Of a DNA stretch of 64,000 nucleotides, positions 1 to 11,962 are shown piece after piece (the first letter of the stretch is position 1; each line of letters opens with the position of its first letter). The notes under the pieces were generated by a model. It had not been told where the DNA came from. It saw nothing but the letters and a program-made list of their open reading frames with translations, and made no database searches. This DNA is from Massilia sp. Root351 (GTDB lineage Bacteria; Pseudomonadota; Gammaproteobacteria; Burkholderiales; Burkholderiaceae_D): NCBI RefSeq assembly GCF_001425045.1, contig NZ_LMDJ01000012.1, positions 732,141-796,140 on the forward strand. Direction: 5' to 3'. Position numbers and translations under genes: made by a program.

Positions 1-40
1 AGCCTGCGCCGCGTCAAGCCCCGCGGTCGCGACCGGACAT

Positions 41-66
41 AAAAAAAGCGGGCCGAAGCCCGCTTT
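41..66 (-). terminator. Rho-independent terminator of gltA
   Basis: Read on the minus strand this is a 9-bp GC-rich stem (45-53 pairs with 58-66) closed by a UUCG tetraloop and followed by seven U. It starts 26 bases past the gltA stop codon, so it ends the sdh-gltA transcript. Confidence 0.9.
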
Positions 67-91
67 CTGTTGTGCTGCTACCGGCCGGCGA

Positions 92-1393
92 TTAACGCTT
101 GTCCAGCGGCGGCACGTCGCGGTTGGTAGCGCCGACGAACAGCTGGCGCGGACGGCCGATCTTCTGCTCTGGATCGGCAATCATTTCGTTCCACTGCGCG
201 ATCCAGCCGATGGTACGGGCCATGGCGAAGATACCGGTGAACAGCGACACTGGGATGCCCAGCGCGGACTGCACGATGCCCGAGTAGAAGTCCACGTTCG
301 GGTACAGCTTGCGCGACACGAAGTATTCGTCGTTCAGTGCAATCTTTTCCAGTTCCATGGCCAGCTTGAACAGCGGGTCGTCCTGCAGGCCCAGCTCTTC
401 CAGCACTTCGTGGCAGGTTTCGCGCATCAGCTTGGCGCGCGGGTCGAAGTTCTTGTACACGCGGTGACCGAAGCCCATCAGCTTGACGCCGGAGTTCTTG
501 TCTTTCACTTGCGCGATGAAGGCAGGGATGTTCTCGACCGAGCCGATTTCCTTCAGCATGGTCAGTGCCGCTTCGTTGGCGCCGCCGTGGGCAGGGCCCC
601 ACAGGCAGGCGATACCGGCAGCGATACAGGCGAACGGGTTGGCGCCCGACGAACCGGCCAGGCGGACGGTCGAGGTCGATGCGTTCTGCTCATGGTCCGC
701 GTGCAGGATCAGGATGCGGTCCAGCGCGCGCACCAGCACGTCGTTGACCTTGTATTCTTCGCAAGGATTGCCGAACATCATGCGCATGAAGTTGGCGCTG
801 TACGACAGGTCGTTGCGCGGGTACACGAACGGCTGGCCGATCGAGTATTTGTAGGCCATGGCGACCAGGGTCGGCATCTTGGCGATCAGGCGGATGGCCG
901 ATACTTCACGGTGCTTGGCATCGTTGATGTCCAGCGAGTCGTGGTAGAACGAGGCCAGCGCGCCGACGGTGCCGACCAGCACCGACATCGGGTGCGCGTC
1001 GCGGCGGAAGCCGCGGAAGAAGAATTGCATCTGCTCGTGGACCATGGTGTGCTTGGTCACGGTGTCGACGAATTTGGCCTTCTGCTCGACATTCGGCAGT
1101 TCGCCGTTCAGCAGCAGGTAGCACGACTCCATGAAGTCGGCGTTCACGGCCAGCTGTTCGATCGGGTAGCCGCGGTACTGCAGCTCGCCCTTGTCGCCGT
1201 CGATGTAGGTGATCGACGAGTTGCACGCTGCGGTGGACATGAAGCCCGGGTCGTAGGTGAACTTGCCGGTGCCGGCGTACAGTTTGCGGATGTCGATGAC
1301 GTCCGGGCCGACCGTGCCCTTGTAGATAGGGAACTCGACCGATGGGCTGCCGTCAGAGAACGACAGTGTAGCTTTGTTGTCAGAGATGTTCAT
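92..1393 (-). CDS. gltA: Citrate synthase (type II, hexameric class)
   Basis: Citrate synthase condenses acetyl-CoA with oxaloacetate, the entry step of the TCA cycle, in the cytoplasm. The 433-residue product has the length of the Gram-negative NADH-sensitive enzymes. The catalytic triad is visible: His269 in WGPAHGG, His310 in GFGHRVYKNFDPR and Asp368 in PNVDFYSG. The start ATG has an AAGGAAG ribosome site about 5 bases upstream. The gene is the last of the sdhC-sdhD-sdhA-sdhB-sdhE-gltA row on the minus strand, separated from sdhE by 99 bases that hold a hairpin, so it may be partly independent of the sdh genes. It ends in a clear terminator. The family and function are certain; whether it has its own promoter is not. 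Confidence 0.97.
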   Translation of the reverse strand: MNISDNKATLSFSDGSPSVEFPIYKGTVGPDVIDIRKLYAGTGKFTYDPGFMSTAACNSSITYIDGDKGELQYRGYPIEQLAVNADFMESCYLLLNGELPNVEQKAKFVDTVTKHTMVHEQMQFFFRGFRRDAHPMSVLVGTVGALASFYHDSLDINDAKHREVSAIRLIAKMPTLVAMAYKYSIGQPFVYPRNDLSYSANFMRMMFGNPCEEYKVNDVLVRALDRILILHADHEQNASTSTVRLAGSSGANPFACIAAGIACLWGPAHGGANEAALTMLKEIGSVENIPAFIAQVKDKNSGVKLMGFGHRVYKNFDPRAKLMRETCHEVLEELGLQDDPLFKLAMELEKIALNDEYFVSRKLYPNVDFYSGIVQSALGIPVSLFTGIFAMARTIGWIAQWNEMIADPEQKIGRPRQLFVGATNRDVPPLDKR

Positions 1394-1454
1394 GGACTCT
1401 TCCTTCTTGGAGAGATGCGGCTTATAAAAAAAACTTCTAAACTTCCGGCGGCGC

Positions 1455-1483
1455 GGGCGGCCCGCCCAGCATATGGGCCGCCC
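1455..1483 (-). repeat. Perfect GC-rich hairpin between sdhE and gltA
   Basis: A 9-bp perfect stem (GGGCGGCCC at 1455-1463 with its complement at 1475-1483) has an 11-base loop. On the minus strand the next U-run comes only some 27 bases later, so it is not a standard terminator. It may be an mRNA-processing or attenuating stem that sets gltA expression apart from sdh. Confidence 0.45.
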
Positions 1484-1492
1484 TGGCGCAGA

Positions 1493-1774
1493 TCAGGCGA
1501 GACGCAGACGTTGCAGCAGTGCGCGCACATGCGGCAGATCGATCTCGCCTTCCGGCTCTGCGCGAGCCAGCACCAGATCCATCAGCGCATTGTCCGACAA
1601 GTCGAGGAGCCGCGTGAACGCGTCCACTTCCTCGTCGGTCAATTCAGTTTCATGCGCATCGAGGAAACGAGTCAGGATGATATCGTTTTCCAGCAAACCC
1701 CGGCGTGCGCGCCAGCGCAGGCGCGCACGGTTTGCCGGGTCGGCCTGATGCGCAGGCTTTTCCATGTCGCTCAT
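1493..1774 (-). CDS. sdhE: FAD assembly factor SdhE (succinate dehydrogenase assembly factor 2)
   Basis: This 93-residue acidic helical protein helps attach FAD covalently to the SdhA flavoprotein. The family signature RGxxE is present as RRGLLEND near residues 24-31, followed by the usual Asp/Glu-rich helices. The length is normal for the family. The start codon lies one base beyond the sdhB stop, so the two are translationally linked. Placement directly after sdhB and before gltA is standard in Burkholderiales and supports the call. Confidence 0.93.
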   Translation of the reverse strand: MSDMEKPAHQADPANRARLRWRARRGLLENDIILTRFLDAHETELTDEEVDAFTRLLDLSDNALMDLVLARAEPEGEIDLPHVRALLQRLRLA

Positions 1775-1775
1775 A

Positions 1776-2486
1776 TCAAATCGAGCGGCGAACCATCAGT
1801 TCCTTGATCTTGCCGATCGCCTTGTTCGGGTTCAGGCCTTTAGGGCAGACGTCGACGCAATTCATGATCGAGTGGCAGCGGAACAGGCGGTACGGGTCTT
1901 CCAGGTTGTCCAGGCGCTGGCCGGTCGCTTCGTCGCGCGAGTCGGCGATGAAGCGGTAGGCTTGCAGCAGGCCGGCAGGACCGACGAACTTGTCCGGATT
2001 CCACCAGAACGACGGGCACGAGGTCGAGCAGCACGCGCACAGGATGCATTCGTACAGGCCGTCGAGTTCTTCGCGTTCGGCAGGCGACTGCAGGCGCTCT
2101 TTCTCCGGCGGGATCGAATCGTTGATCAGGAACGGCTTGATCGAATCGTACTGCTTGAAGAACTGGGTCATATCGACGATCAGGTCGCGGATCACCGGCA
2201 GGCCTGGCAGAGGACGCAGCACGATAGGCTCGGTCAGCTCGTTCAGGTTGGTGGTGCAGGCCAGGCCGTTCTTGCCGTTGATGTTCATGGCGTCCGAACC
2301 GCACACGCCTTCGCGGCACGAGCGGCGCAGGGCCAGCGAGTCATCGACGTCGGACTTGATGCGCTGCAGCGCGTCCAGCAGCATCTTGTCGGTGTCTTTC
2401 AGTTCAACCGTCAGGTCCTGCATGTACGGCTTGGCATCCTGGTCCGGATCGTAGCGGTAAATCTTGAATTTGAGAGTGCGTGGCAT
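1776..2486 (-). CDS. sdhB: Succinate dehydrogenase iron-sulfur subunit
   Basis: SdhB carries electrons from the FAD in SdhA to ubiquinone at the membrane anchor. The 236-residue chain has an N-terminal ferredoxin-like domain with the [2Fe-2S] ligands Cys57, Cys62, Asp65 and Cys77 (CREGVCGSD and GLAC), matching the Cys/Cys/Asp/Cys set known in E. coli. The C-terminal domain carries CILCACCSTSCP and CHSIMNCVDVCP for the [4Fe-4S] and [3Fe-4S] centres. Length is normal. It sits 15 bases after sdhA in the sdh operon. Confidence 0.97.
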   Translation of the reverse strand: MPRTLKFKIYRYDPDQDAKPYMQDLTVELKDTDKMLLDALQRIKSDVDDSLALRRSCREGVCGSDAMNINGKNGLACTTNLNELTEPIVLRPLPGLPVIRDLIVDMTQFFKQYDSIKPFLINDSIPPEKERLQSPAEREELDGLYECILCACCSTSCPSFWWNPDKFVGPAGLLQAYRFIADSRDEATGQRLDNLEDPYRLFRCHSIMNCVDVCPKGLNPNKAIGKIKELMVRRSI

Positions 2487-2501
2487 GGTAATGAGCCCTA
2501 C

Positions 2502-4280
<1,779 letters not shown>

Positions 4281-4282
4281 GA

Positions 4283-4648
4283 TTACACACTCCAGAGTAT
4301 TTGTACCGACCAGACGGCGCAGCCAACCAGCCAGCCGATGGTGATGATTTGCAGCGTCAGACGGAGGCCCACGGCTTTCACGTAGTCCATCCAGATGTCG
4401 CGCACGCCTACCCATGCGTGGTAGAACAGGCCGAACAGGGTCACGGCGGTAAACAGCTTGAACCACTGCTGGGCGAACAGGCCGGCCCAGCCTTCGTAGG
4501 AGAAGTTGCTGCCGGTGAGGAAGCAGATCAGCAGCACGGCGGTGTAGATCACCATCAGTACCGCGGTCACGCGCTGGGCCAGCCAGTCGCGCATGCCGTA
4601 GCCGGCGCCGACGACCAGGCGCTTAGGTCCGATATTGTTGTTTGCCAT
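4283..4648 (-). CDS. sdhD: Succinate dehydrogenase membrane anchor subunit SdhD
   Basis: This 121-residue subunit has three hydrophobic helices and, with SdhC, anchors the complex and forms the ubiquinone and haem b556 site. His77 (haem ligand) and Asp88-Tyr89 (quinone site) lie in FYHAWVGVRDIWMDY with the same spacing as His71, Asp82 and Tyr83 of E. coli SdhD. I start it at ATG 4648, one base after the sdhC stop and with GGAG eight bases upstream. A start five codons earlier would overlap sdhC. Confidence 0.93.
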   Translation of the reverse strand: MANNNIGPKRLVVGAGYGMRDWLAQRVTAVLMVIYTAVLLICFLTGSNFSYEGWAGLFAQQWFKLFTAVTLFGLFYHAWVGVRDIWMDYVKAVGLRLTLQIITIGWLVGCAVWSVQILWSV

Positions 4649-4649
4649 G

Positions 4650-5072
4650 TCAGAATACTCCAAACAGTTTCAGTGCGACCAGGGCGGTCAGCGCCAGGCT
4701 GATGACCAGCACAGTGGCTGCCGACTTGCGCGCCGAGTCTTTATCCAGGCCCACGTGGGTGTCCATGATCAGGTGGCGTACGCCAGCGCAGAAATGCTGC
4801 ATGTAGCCCCATACCAGCGCCAGGATCACCAGCTTGACGAACCAATGCGACGCGATGCCCTTGAAATGCTCGAAAGAGATCTCAGATAGCAGGCTCTTCT
4901 CCAGCAGGTACAGCACCACGGGCAGCAGCGCGAACATCAGGAAACCGGAAATGCGGTGCAGGATGGACACTACGCCGGCCAGCGGCAGGCGGTAGTTGGA
5001 CAATTCAGTGACGTGGATATTGCGAAATTGCGGCCGTTCTTTTTTTGGTGCTTCTCTTACGGCTTCTGACAT
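4650..5072 (-). CDS. sdhC: Succinate dehydrogenase cytochrome b556 subunit SdhC
   Basis: SdhC is the first gene of the sdh operon. The 140-residue chain has a charged N-terminus and three membrane helices (about 32-56, 78-101 and 116-138). Ser36 and Arg40 in SILHRISG line the quinone pocket and His100 in GVRHLIMD is the haem ligand, by comparison with E. coli Ser27, Arg31 and His84. A GGGAGG ribosome site precedes the ATG. The 207 bases upstream contain the operon promoter and two symmetric elements annotated separately. Confidence 0.95.
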   Translation of the reverse strand: MSEAVREAPKKERPQFRNIHVTELSNYRLPLAGVVSILHRISGFLMFALLPVVLYLLEKSLLSEISFEHFKGIASHWFVKLVILALVWGYMQHFCAGVRHLIMDTHVGLDKDSARKSAATVLVISLALTALVALKLFGVF

Positions 5073-5108
5073 GACGAGACCTCCCTATACGTGATGCTAA
5101 ATTTGTGA

Positions 5109-5137
5109 GACTGCGATTTTCGCCGATTTTCGCAGTC
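5109..5137 (-). promoter_or_regulatory. Stem-loop in the sdhC leader
   Basis: An exact 8-bp inverted repeat (GACTGCGA at 5109-5116, TCGCAGTC at 5130-5137) encloses a 13-base loop. It falls between the proposed sdh promoter and sdhC, about 37 bases before the start codon, so it would be in the mRNA leader. On the RNA strand it contains two copies of CGAAAATCG. A role in mRNA stability or post-transcriptional control is an inference. Confidence 0.5.
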
Positions 5138-5144
5138 CAGACCA

Positions 5145-5162
5145 ATATGTATTGTTACATAT
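5145..5162. promoter_or_regulatory. 18-bp palindrome at the sdhC promoter (candidate operator)
   Basis: The arms ATATGTA and TACATAT match perfectly around a TTGT centre. It lies just downstream of the proposed -10 element, near the expected transcription start, where a repressor could act. The binding protein is unknown; its half-site spacing differs from the palindrome beside the GntR gene. Confidence 0.45.
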
Positions 5163-5169
5163 AACCAAA

Positions 5170-5199
5170 ATTATGTTTTGTCGTAGCCAGCCTTTGCAA
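5170..5199 (-). promoter_or_regulatory. Candidate sigma-70 promoter of the sdh operon
   Basis: On the minus strand TTGCAA (5194-5199) and CATAAT (5170-5175) are separated by 18 bases. The -35 box is inside an imperfect inverted repeat at 5191-5210 built on TGCA. It is the best-placed promoter before sdhC, but the assignment is by eye only. Confidence 0.4.
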
Positions 5200-5279
5200 A
5201 ATATGCAAGGTAGCGTGTTGTTAGCGCAACATGGCCCGACCGGCGTCCGGGCAGCGCGTCTCCCTTATTTGGTCACTGC

Positions 5280-6125
5280 CTAGTTCAAGTCATTCTGGTA
5301 ATGATGCCGTTCGGTCGAATAGAGGCCACGGCGCAGCTCCACCGGCTTGTCGCCGTAGGTGAAGGACACGCGTTCGGCCATCAGCAAGGGTGTGCCTTGC
5401 GCGACCTGCAGCAGTGCGGCAGCGCCCTCGTCGGCGCTGCAGGCACGGATTTTCTCGGCGGCGCGGATCATGCGGGTGCCGAACTCGGATTCGAACAGGC
5501 CGTACATCGGCCCCTTGTACTCGACCAGCCGCTCGGCGGTCAGTCCCTTGAAGATCAGCCCGGGCAGCCACAGCTCCTCGACGATGGTGGGCATGCCGTC
5601 GAAGGACTGCACGCGCTTGATGAACACCACGGCGTCGCCGGACTTGAGCTCCAGCAGGCGCGCCACGTCGGCCGGCGCGCGGGTGCGCTTGACTTCAATG
5701 AACTTCGATTCTGGGTAGTGCGGCACGCCCTCGTCGGGCATCAGGCGCAGGAAACGGAAATGGGCGCGCGCCTCGTGGTGGGTGGACACAAAGGTGCCCT
5801 TGCCCTGCTTGCGCATCACCAGGTTTTCCGCCGCCAGCTCGTCGATGGCCTTGCGCACCGTGCCCTGGCTCACCTTGAAGCGCGCCGCCAGCTCCACTTC
5901 GCTCGGGATCAGCTCGCCCGGCTTCCACTCGCCCGATTGCAGGCTTTGCGTGATCAGGGCCTTGATCTGCTGGTACAGCGGGGAGAAGGTGGGCGAGGGA
6001 GCGGCCGATGGGGCTGCGGCGGGCGCTGCGGACGGGGCAGCGGAGGCTGCCGGCGCCGGCGTCGGGCTGACCGTGCCGCTCGCGGCGGCGCCATTGTTGG
6101 TCAGATTGGACGAGGCGGAATTCAT
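5280..6125 (-). CDS. GntR-family (HutC-type) transcriptional regulator beside the TCA genes
   Basis: The 281-residue protein has a Pro/Ala/Ser-rich N-terminal tail (about residues 10-46), then a GntR winged helix (about 48-112, with PSEVELAARFKVSQGTVRKA) and a C-terminal UTRA ligand-binding domain ending in RRGLYSTERHHYQNDLN. UTRA domains sense small metabolites. I start it at ATG 6125 and not at 6224 because the longer version would place the perfect operator-like palindrome at 6183-6198 inside the coding region. The gene sits between sdhC and divergent mdh, so control of sdh, mdh and its own expression is likely but inferred. The low-complexity tail is unusual for the family. Confidence 0.85.
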   Translation of the reverse strand: MNSASSNLTNNGAAASGTVSPTPAPAASAAPSAAPAAAPSAAPSPTFSPLYQQIKALITQSLQSGEWKPGELIPSEVELAARFKVSQGTVRKAIDELAAENLVMRKQGKGTFVSTHHEARAHFRFLRLMPDEGVPHYPESKFIEVKRTRAPADVARLLELKSGDAVVFIKRVQSFDGMPTIVEELWLPGLIFKGLTAERLVEYKGPMYGLFESEFGTRMIRAAEKIRACSADEGAAALLQVAQGTPLLMAERVSFTYGDKPVELRRGLYSTERHHYQNDLN

Positions 6126-6182
6126 AGACCCGGATTTCACCACAAAAGCCCGATCCCGTCCAGCAAAACCCGACAACTTATC

Positions 6183-6198
6183 TGTCTTATATAAGACA
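6183..6198. promoter_or_regulatory. Perfect 16-bp palindrome, likely GntR operator
   Basis: TGTCTTATATAAGACA reads the same on both strands. It lies 58 bases upstream of the GntR start and 11 bases before the -35 box of the proposed mdh promoter. The GT...TA...AC layout fits operators known for HutC-type GntR proteins, so autoregulation and control of mdh are the simplest reading. Confidence 0.6.
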
Positions 6199-6208
6199 TA
6201 AGATATGA

Positions 6209-6237
6209 TTGACAGAAGCGACATACCAGCCTACACT
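6209..6237 (+). promoter_or_regulatory. Candidate sigma-70 promoter for mdh
   Basis: A consensus TTGACA (6209-6214) is 17 bases from TACACT (6232-6237). It would give a leader of about 170 bases. A second possible element is an extended -10, TGGTATCAT, at 6341-6349, closer to the gene. Confidence 0.5.
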
Positions 6238-6414
6238 CGGCGGCGATGTCCCTCTTGGCCTTCGCGCGCCCGCGCGCGCCGGAACAAGAAGAGCATAGTC
6301 GCTGTACCGGTCAAAGGCAATCAATAAACCCGGCCGGTTTTGGTATCATTACAGTTTTCCGCAAGCGTAGGCCCAGCTTCAAGATCGTTTTCTATTCCAC
6401 TTTGGAGATTCATC

Positions 6415-7404
6415 ATGGCTAAAACCCCAATGCGTGTTGCCGTTACCGGCGCCGCCGGCCAGATCGGCTATTCCCTGCTGTTCCGCATCGCCAACGGCGA
6501 CATGCTGGGCAAAGACCAGCCGGTCATTCTGCAACTGCTTGAAATCGCTGACGAAAAAGCGCAAAAAGCGCTCAAAGGCGTCATGATGGAAATCGACGAC
6601 TGCGCATTCCCGCTGCTGGCCGGCATGAGCGCCCACTCCGACCCGATGACCGCCTTCAAGGACGCCGACGTGGCCCTGCTGGTGGGCGCACGCCCACGCG
6701 GCCCGGGCATGGAACGCAAGGACCTGCTGGAAGCGAACGCGCAGATCTTCACCGTGCAGGGCAAGGCGCTGGACGCGGTCGCTTCGCGCAACGTGAAAGT
6801 GCTGGTGGTGGGCAACCCGGCCAACACCAACGCCTACATCGCCATGAAATCGGCGCCGTCGCTGCCGGCCAAGAACTTCACCGCCATGCTGCGCCTGGAC
6901 CACAACCGCGCGCTGTCGCAAGTGGCCGCCAAGACCGGCACCCAGGTGAAAGACATCGAGAAGCTGTGCGTCTGGGGCAACCACTCGCCAACCATGTACG
7001 CCGACTACCGCTTCGCCACCGTTGACGGCAAATCCGTCAAAGAGCTGATCAACGACCAGGAATGGAACGCCAACACCTTCCTGCCGACCGTGGGCAAGCG
7101 CGGCGCCGCCATCATCGAAGCGCGCGGCCTGTCGTCGGCTGCTTCGGCCGCCAACGCCGCCATCGACCACGTGCGCGACTGGGTACTGGGCACCAACGGC
7201 AAGTGGACCACCATGGGCATCCCATCGGACGGCTCCTACGGCATCCCGGAAGGCACCATGTTCGGTTTCCCTGTGACCACCGCGAACGGCGAATACACCA
7301 TCGTTCAAGGCCTGGAAATCGACGCTTTCTCGCAAGAGCGCATCAACATCACGCTGAAGGAACTGACCGAAGAGCGTGAAGGCGTGAAACACCTGCTGCC
7401 ATAA
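6415..7404 (+). CDS. mdh: Malate dehydrogenase
   Basis: This NAD-dependent enzyme interconverts malate and oxaloacetate. The 329-residue chain is of the cytosolic/plant-like group common in betaproteobacteria. Visible are the Rossmann motif TGAAGQIGYSLL (11-22), the coenzyme-site VVGNPANTNA, the catalytic Asp162 in RLDHNRA and the catalytic His190 in WGNHSPTMY. The start at ATG 6415 has a GGAG site eight bases upstream; a longer frame from 6340 lacks support. It is divergent from the GntR gene and opens the mdh-lyase-acnA row. Confidence 0.96.
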   Translation: MAKTPMRVAVTGAAGQIGYSLLFRIANGDMLGKDQPVILQLLEIADEKAQKALKGVMMEIDDCAFPLLAGMSAHSDPMTAFKDADVALLVGARPRGPGMERKDLLEANAQIFTVQGKALDAVASRNVKVLVVGNPANTNAYIAMKSAPSLPAKNFTAMLRLDHNRALSQVAAKTGTQVKDIEKLCVWGNHSPTMYADYRFATVDGKSVKELINDQEWNANTFLPTVGKRGAAIIEARGLSSAASAANAAIDHVRDWVLGTNGKWTTMGIPSDGSYGIPEGTMFGFPVTTANGEYTIVQGLEIDAFSQERINITLKELTEEREGVKHLLP

Positions 7405-7419
7405 CCGGCCAGCCTGGCT

Positions 7420-8565
7420 ATGGAACCGGTTAAGCCGACCATACGCCGCACCCGCCGCACTGCCGAGAGCAGTGCGGCGGTTCCGTCTGCGCCCGCCGCA
7501 GCACCCGCTTCCCCCGCAGCAAGCCCTTCTGCACCTTCCGCACCAACAACTCCTACTTCCCGCATGCATCCATCCGAGGTTTTATTCCAGGGCACGCGCC
7601 AGCCGCTGCTTTTGCCGGCCTGCGACCACTACGCCGGCTCCGAAAAGCTGATGCGCAAATCGATTGCCTTGCAACAAGAACTTGGCCCCCTGTTCGACAT
7701 CACCTTCGACTGCGAAGACGGCGCCTCCGCCGGCAACGAGGAAGCGCATGCGCGCCTGGTGGCCGCATTGCTGCTCAGCGAAGACAACAAGTTCAACCGC
7801 GTCGGCGCGCGCGTGCACGACCTGCACAGCCCGCACTTCGAGCGCGACGTCGACATCATCTGCGGCGCGGCCGCGCACAAGCTGGCCTACGTGGTGCTGC
7901 CCAAGCCGGACAGCGTGCAGCAGGTCATGCGCGCCATCGACGTCATCAACGCCTACGCGCAGAAAGCCGGCCGCACCAACCTGCCGGTGCACGTGCTGAT
8001 CGAAACCCACGGCGCGCTGCACGACGTGTACGCCATTGCCGCCCTGCCCCAGGTCGAGTGCCTGTCGTTCGGCATCATGGACTTCGTGTCCGGCCACTAC
8101 GGCGCCGTGCCGGGCAACGCCATGCGCACGCCGGGCCAGTTCACGCATCCGCTGGTGGTGCGCGCCAAGCTGGAGATTGCCGCCGCCTGCCACGCGCACG
8201 GCAAGGTGCCCTCGCATAACGTGACCACCGAAATCAAGGACCCCGCCGTGGTGGCCAACGACGCCCAGCGCGCCGCCGCCGAGTTCGGCTACACGCGCAT
8301 GTGGAGCATCCACCCGAACCAGATCAAGCCGGTGATCAAGGCCTTCACGCCGCGCCTGTCCGAAGTCAACGAAGCCACCCACATCCTGCAGGACGCCGAA
8401 CGCGCCCAGTGGGGTCCGATCTCGCAAAACGGCCGCCTGCACGACCGCGCCAGCTACCGCTACTACTGGACCGTGCTGCAGCGCGCGCGCCTGGCGGGCC
8501 TGGCCCTGCCGGAAGCGGCGGCCGCCCTCATCACCCCTGTCGAACCCGCAACGGAAGGCAAGTAA
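7420..8565 (+). CDS. HpcH/HpaI-type CoA-ester lyase (CitE/malyl-CoA lyase-like)
   Basis: The domain from about residue 50 to 370 is an HpcH/HpaI TIM barrel of the CitE-like group, whose members cleave or form acyl-CoA esters such as malyl-CoA or citramalyl-CoA with Mg2+. Segments such as FDCEDGA, VLIETHGAL and MWSIHPNQI fit the metal and substrate sites. The precise substrate cannot be told from the sequence. The first 48 residues are a Pro/Ala/Ser-rich extension. A second possible start is ATG 7564 (MHPSEVLF); neither has a good ribosome site. It lies 15 bases after mdh and overlaps the next start by one base, within a TCA gene row. Confidence 0.8.
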   Translation: MEPVKPTIRRTRRTAESSAAVPSAPAAAPASPAASPSAPSAPTTPTSRMHPSEVLFQGTRQPLLLPACDHYAGSEKLMRKSIALQQELGPLFDITFDCEDGASAGNEEAHARLVAALLLSEDNKFNRVGARVHDLHSPHFERDVDIICGAAAHKLAYVVLPKPDSVQQVMRAIDVINAYAQKAGRTNLPVHVLIETHGALHDVYAIAALPQVECLSFGIMDFVSGHYGAVPGNAMRTPGQFTHPLVVRAKLEIAAACHAHGKVPSHNVTTEIKDPAVVANDAQRAAAEFGYTRMWSIHPNQIKPVIKAFTPRLSEVNEATHILQDAERAQWGPISQNGRLHDRASYRYYWTVLQRARLAGLALPEAAAALITPVEPATEGK

Positions 8566-9071
8566 TGTCCATCTCCAAACTATTCGTGGCCTGCAGCTTC
8601 GCGCTCGGCTCGCTCTCGCTGTGCCTGGCGCCCGCCGCCCAGGCCGAAGTCAACACCGTCGCCAAGAAGACCGCCAAGGGCGCCAAGAAAGCGGCCAAGC
8701 CGTCCGAAACGGGCGCCGCCCCGCCGGTGTCGCCGGAAGACGCGGAAGAAGCCGCCGAACCGGGCGTGGAAGGCTCGGCCGTGGTCGACTTCCACTGCGA
8801 GCTGGGCAACAAGATCACCATCTACCAGAACGCCGGCGACGACAACTTCATCGCCCTGCGCTGGAAGAAGCGCCTGCACCGCCTGAAACGCGTGGGCACC
8901 ACCACCGGCGCGCTGCGCTTCGAAAACAAGCTGTATGGCCTGATCTGGATCGGCATTCCCGCCAAGGGCATGCTGCTGGACTCCAAGCAGAACCGCCAGC
9001 TGGCCAACGAATGCCGCAACGCCGAGCAGCTGCAGCCGGCAGCGGCTACCGAACCGGCGGCGCAAGGCTGA
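8565..9071 (+). CDS. Secreted protein with an MliC-like C-terminal domain (tentative)
   Basis: The 168-residue product has a clear signal peptide ending near residue 27 (PAAQA), a Lys/Ala then acidic linker (28-72), and a compact domain (73-150) bounded by Cys78 in DFHCELG and Cys150 in LANECRN. The order of a YxC-like start, a TTGALRFENKLYGLIW stretch and a closing Cys resembles the MliC/PliC C-type lysozyme inhibitors, but this is a weak likeness. Its ATG overlaps the lyase stop by one base (TAATG), so it is co-translated with a cytoplasmic enzyme of unrelated location. Function is not established. Confidence 0.6.
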   Translation: MSISKLFVACSFALGSLSLCLAPAAQAEVNTVAKKTAKGAKKAAKPSETGAAPPVSPEDAEEAAEPGVEGSAVVDFHCELGNKITIYQNAGDDNFIALRWKKRLHRLKRVGTTTGALRFENKLYGLIWIGIPAKGMLLDSKQNRQLANECRNAEQLQPAAATEPAAQG

Positions 9072-9133
9072 GTTTTTAGTCCAAGGCAGTACTCGTAAAT
9101 TAATAACAGACGATACCCACTGAAGGAGAGGTC

Positions 9134-11842
<2,709 letters not shown>

Positions 11843-11860
11843 CCGGCCCGCCCTGCTGTC

Positions 11861-11889
11861 AAAAACGCCGGATTCGTCCGGCGTTTTTT
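11861..11889 (+). terminator. Rho-independent terminator of acnA
   Basis: A perfect 12-bp stem (11861-11872 with 11877-11888) closed by a UUCG loop ends in a U-run. The A-run on the other side means it could also act on minus-strand transcripts. Confidence 0.92.
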
Positions 11890-11962
11890 ATTTGGGCCGC
11901 CTCCCCGGCCCGAATCCACTACAATACGGATAACAGAACTTTCCAGAGACTAGTACAGCGCT

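Noticed and set aside
4281..4466. Longer sdhA start upstream at 4466
   Set aside because: The added 62 residues would overlap sdhD out of frame and do not resemble SdhA; GTG 4280 has a ribosome site.
7564..8565. Shorter start for the CoA-ester lyase at 7564
   Set aside because: It removes the Pro/Ala leader but has no ribosome site; neither start can be favoured, so the longer frame was kept and the doubt noted.
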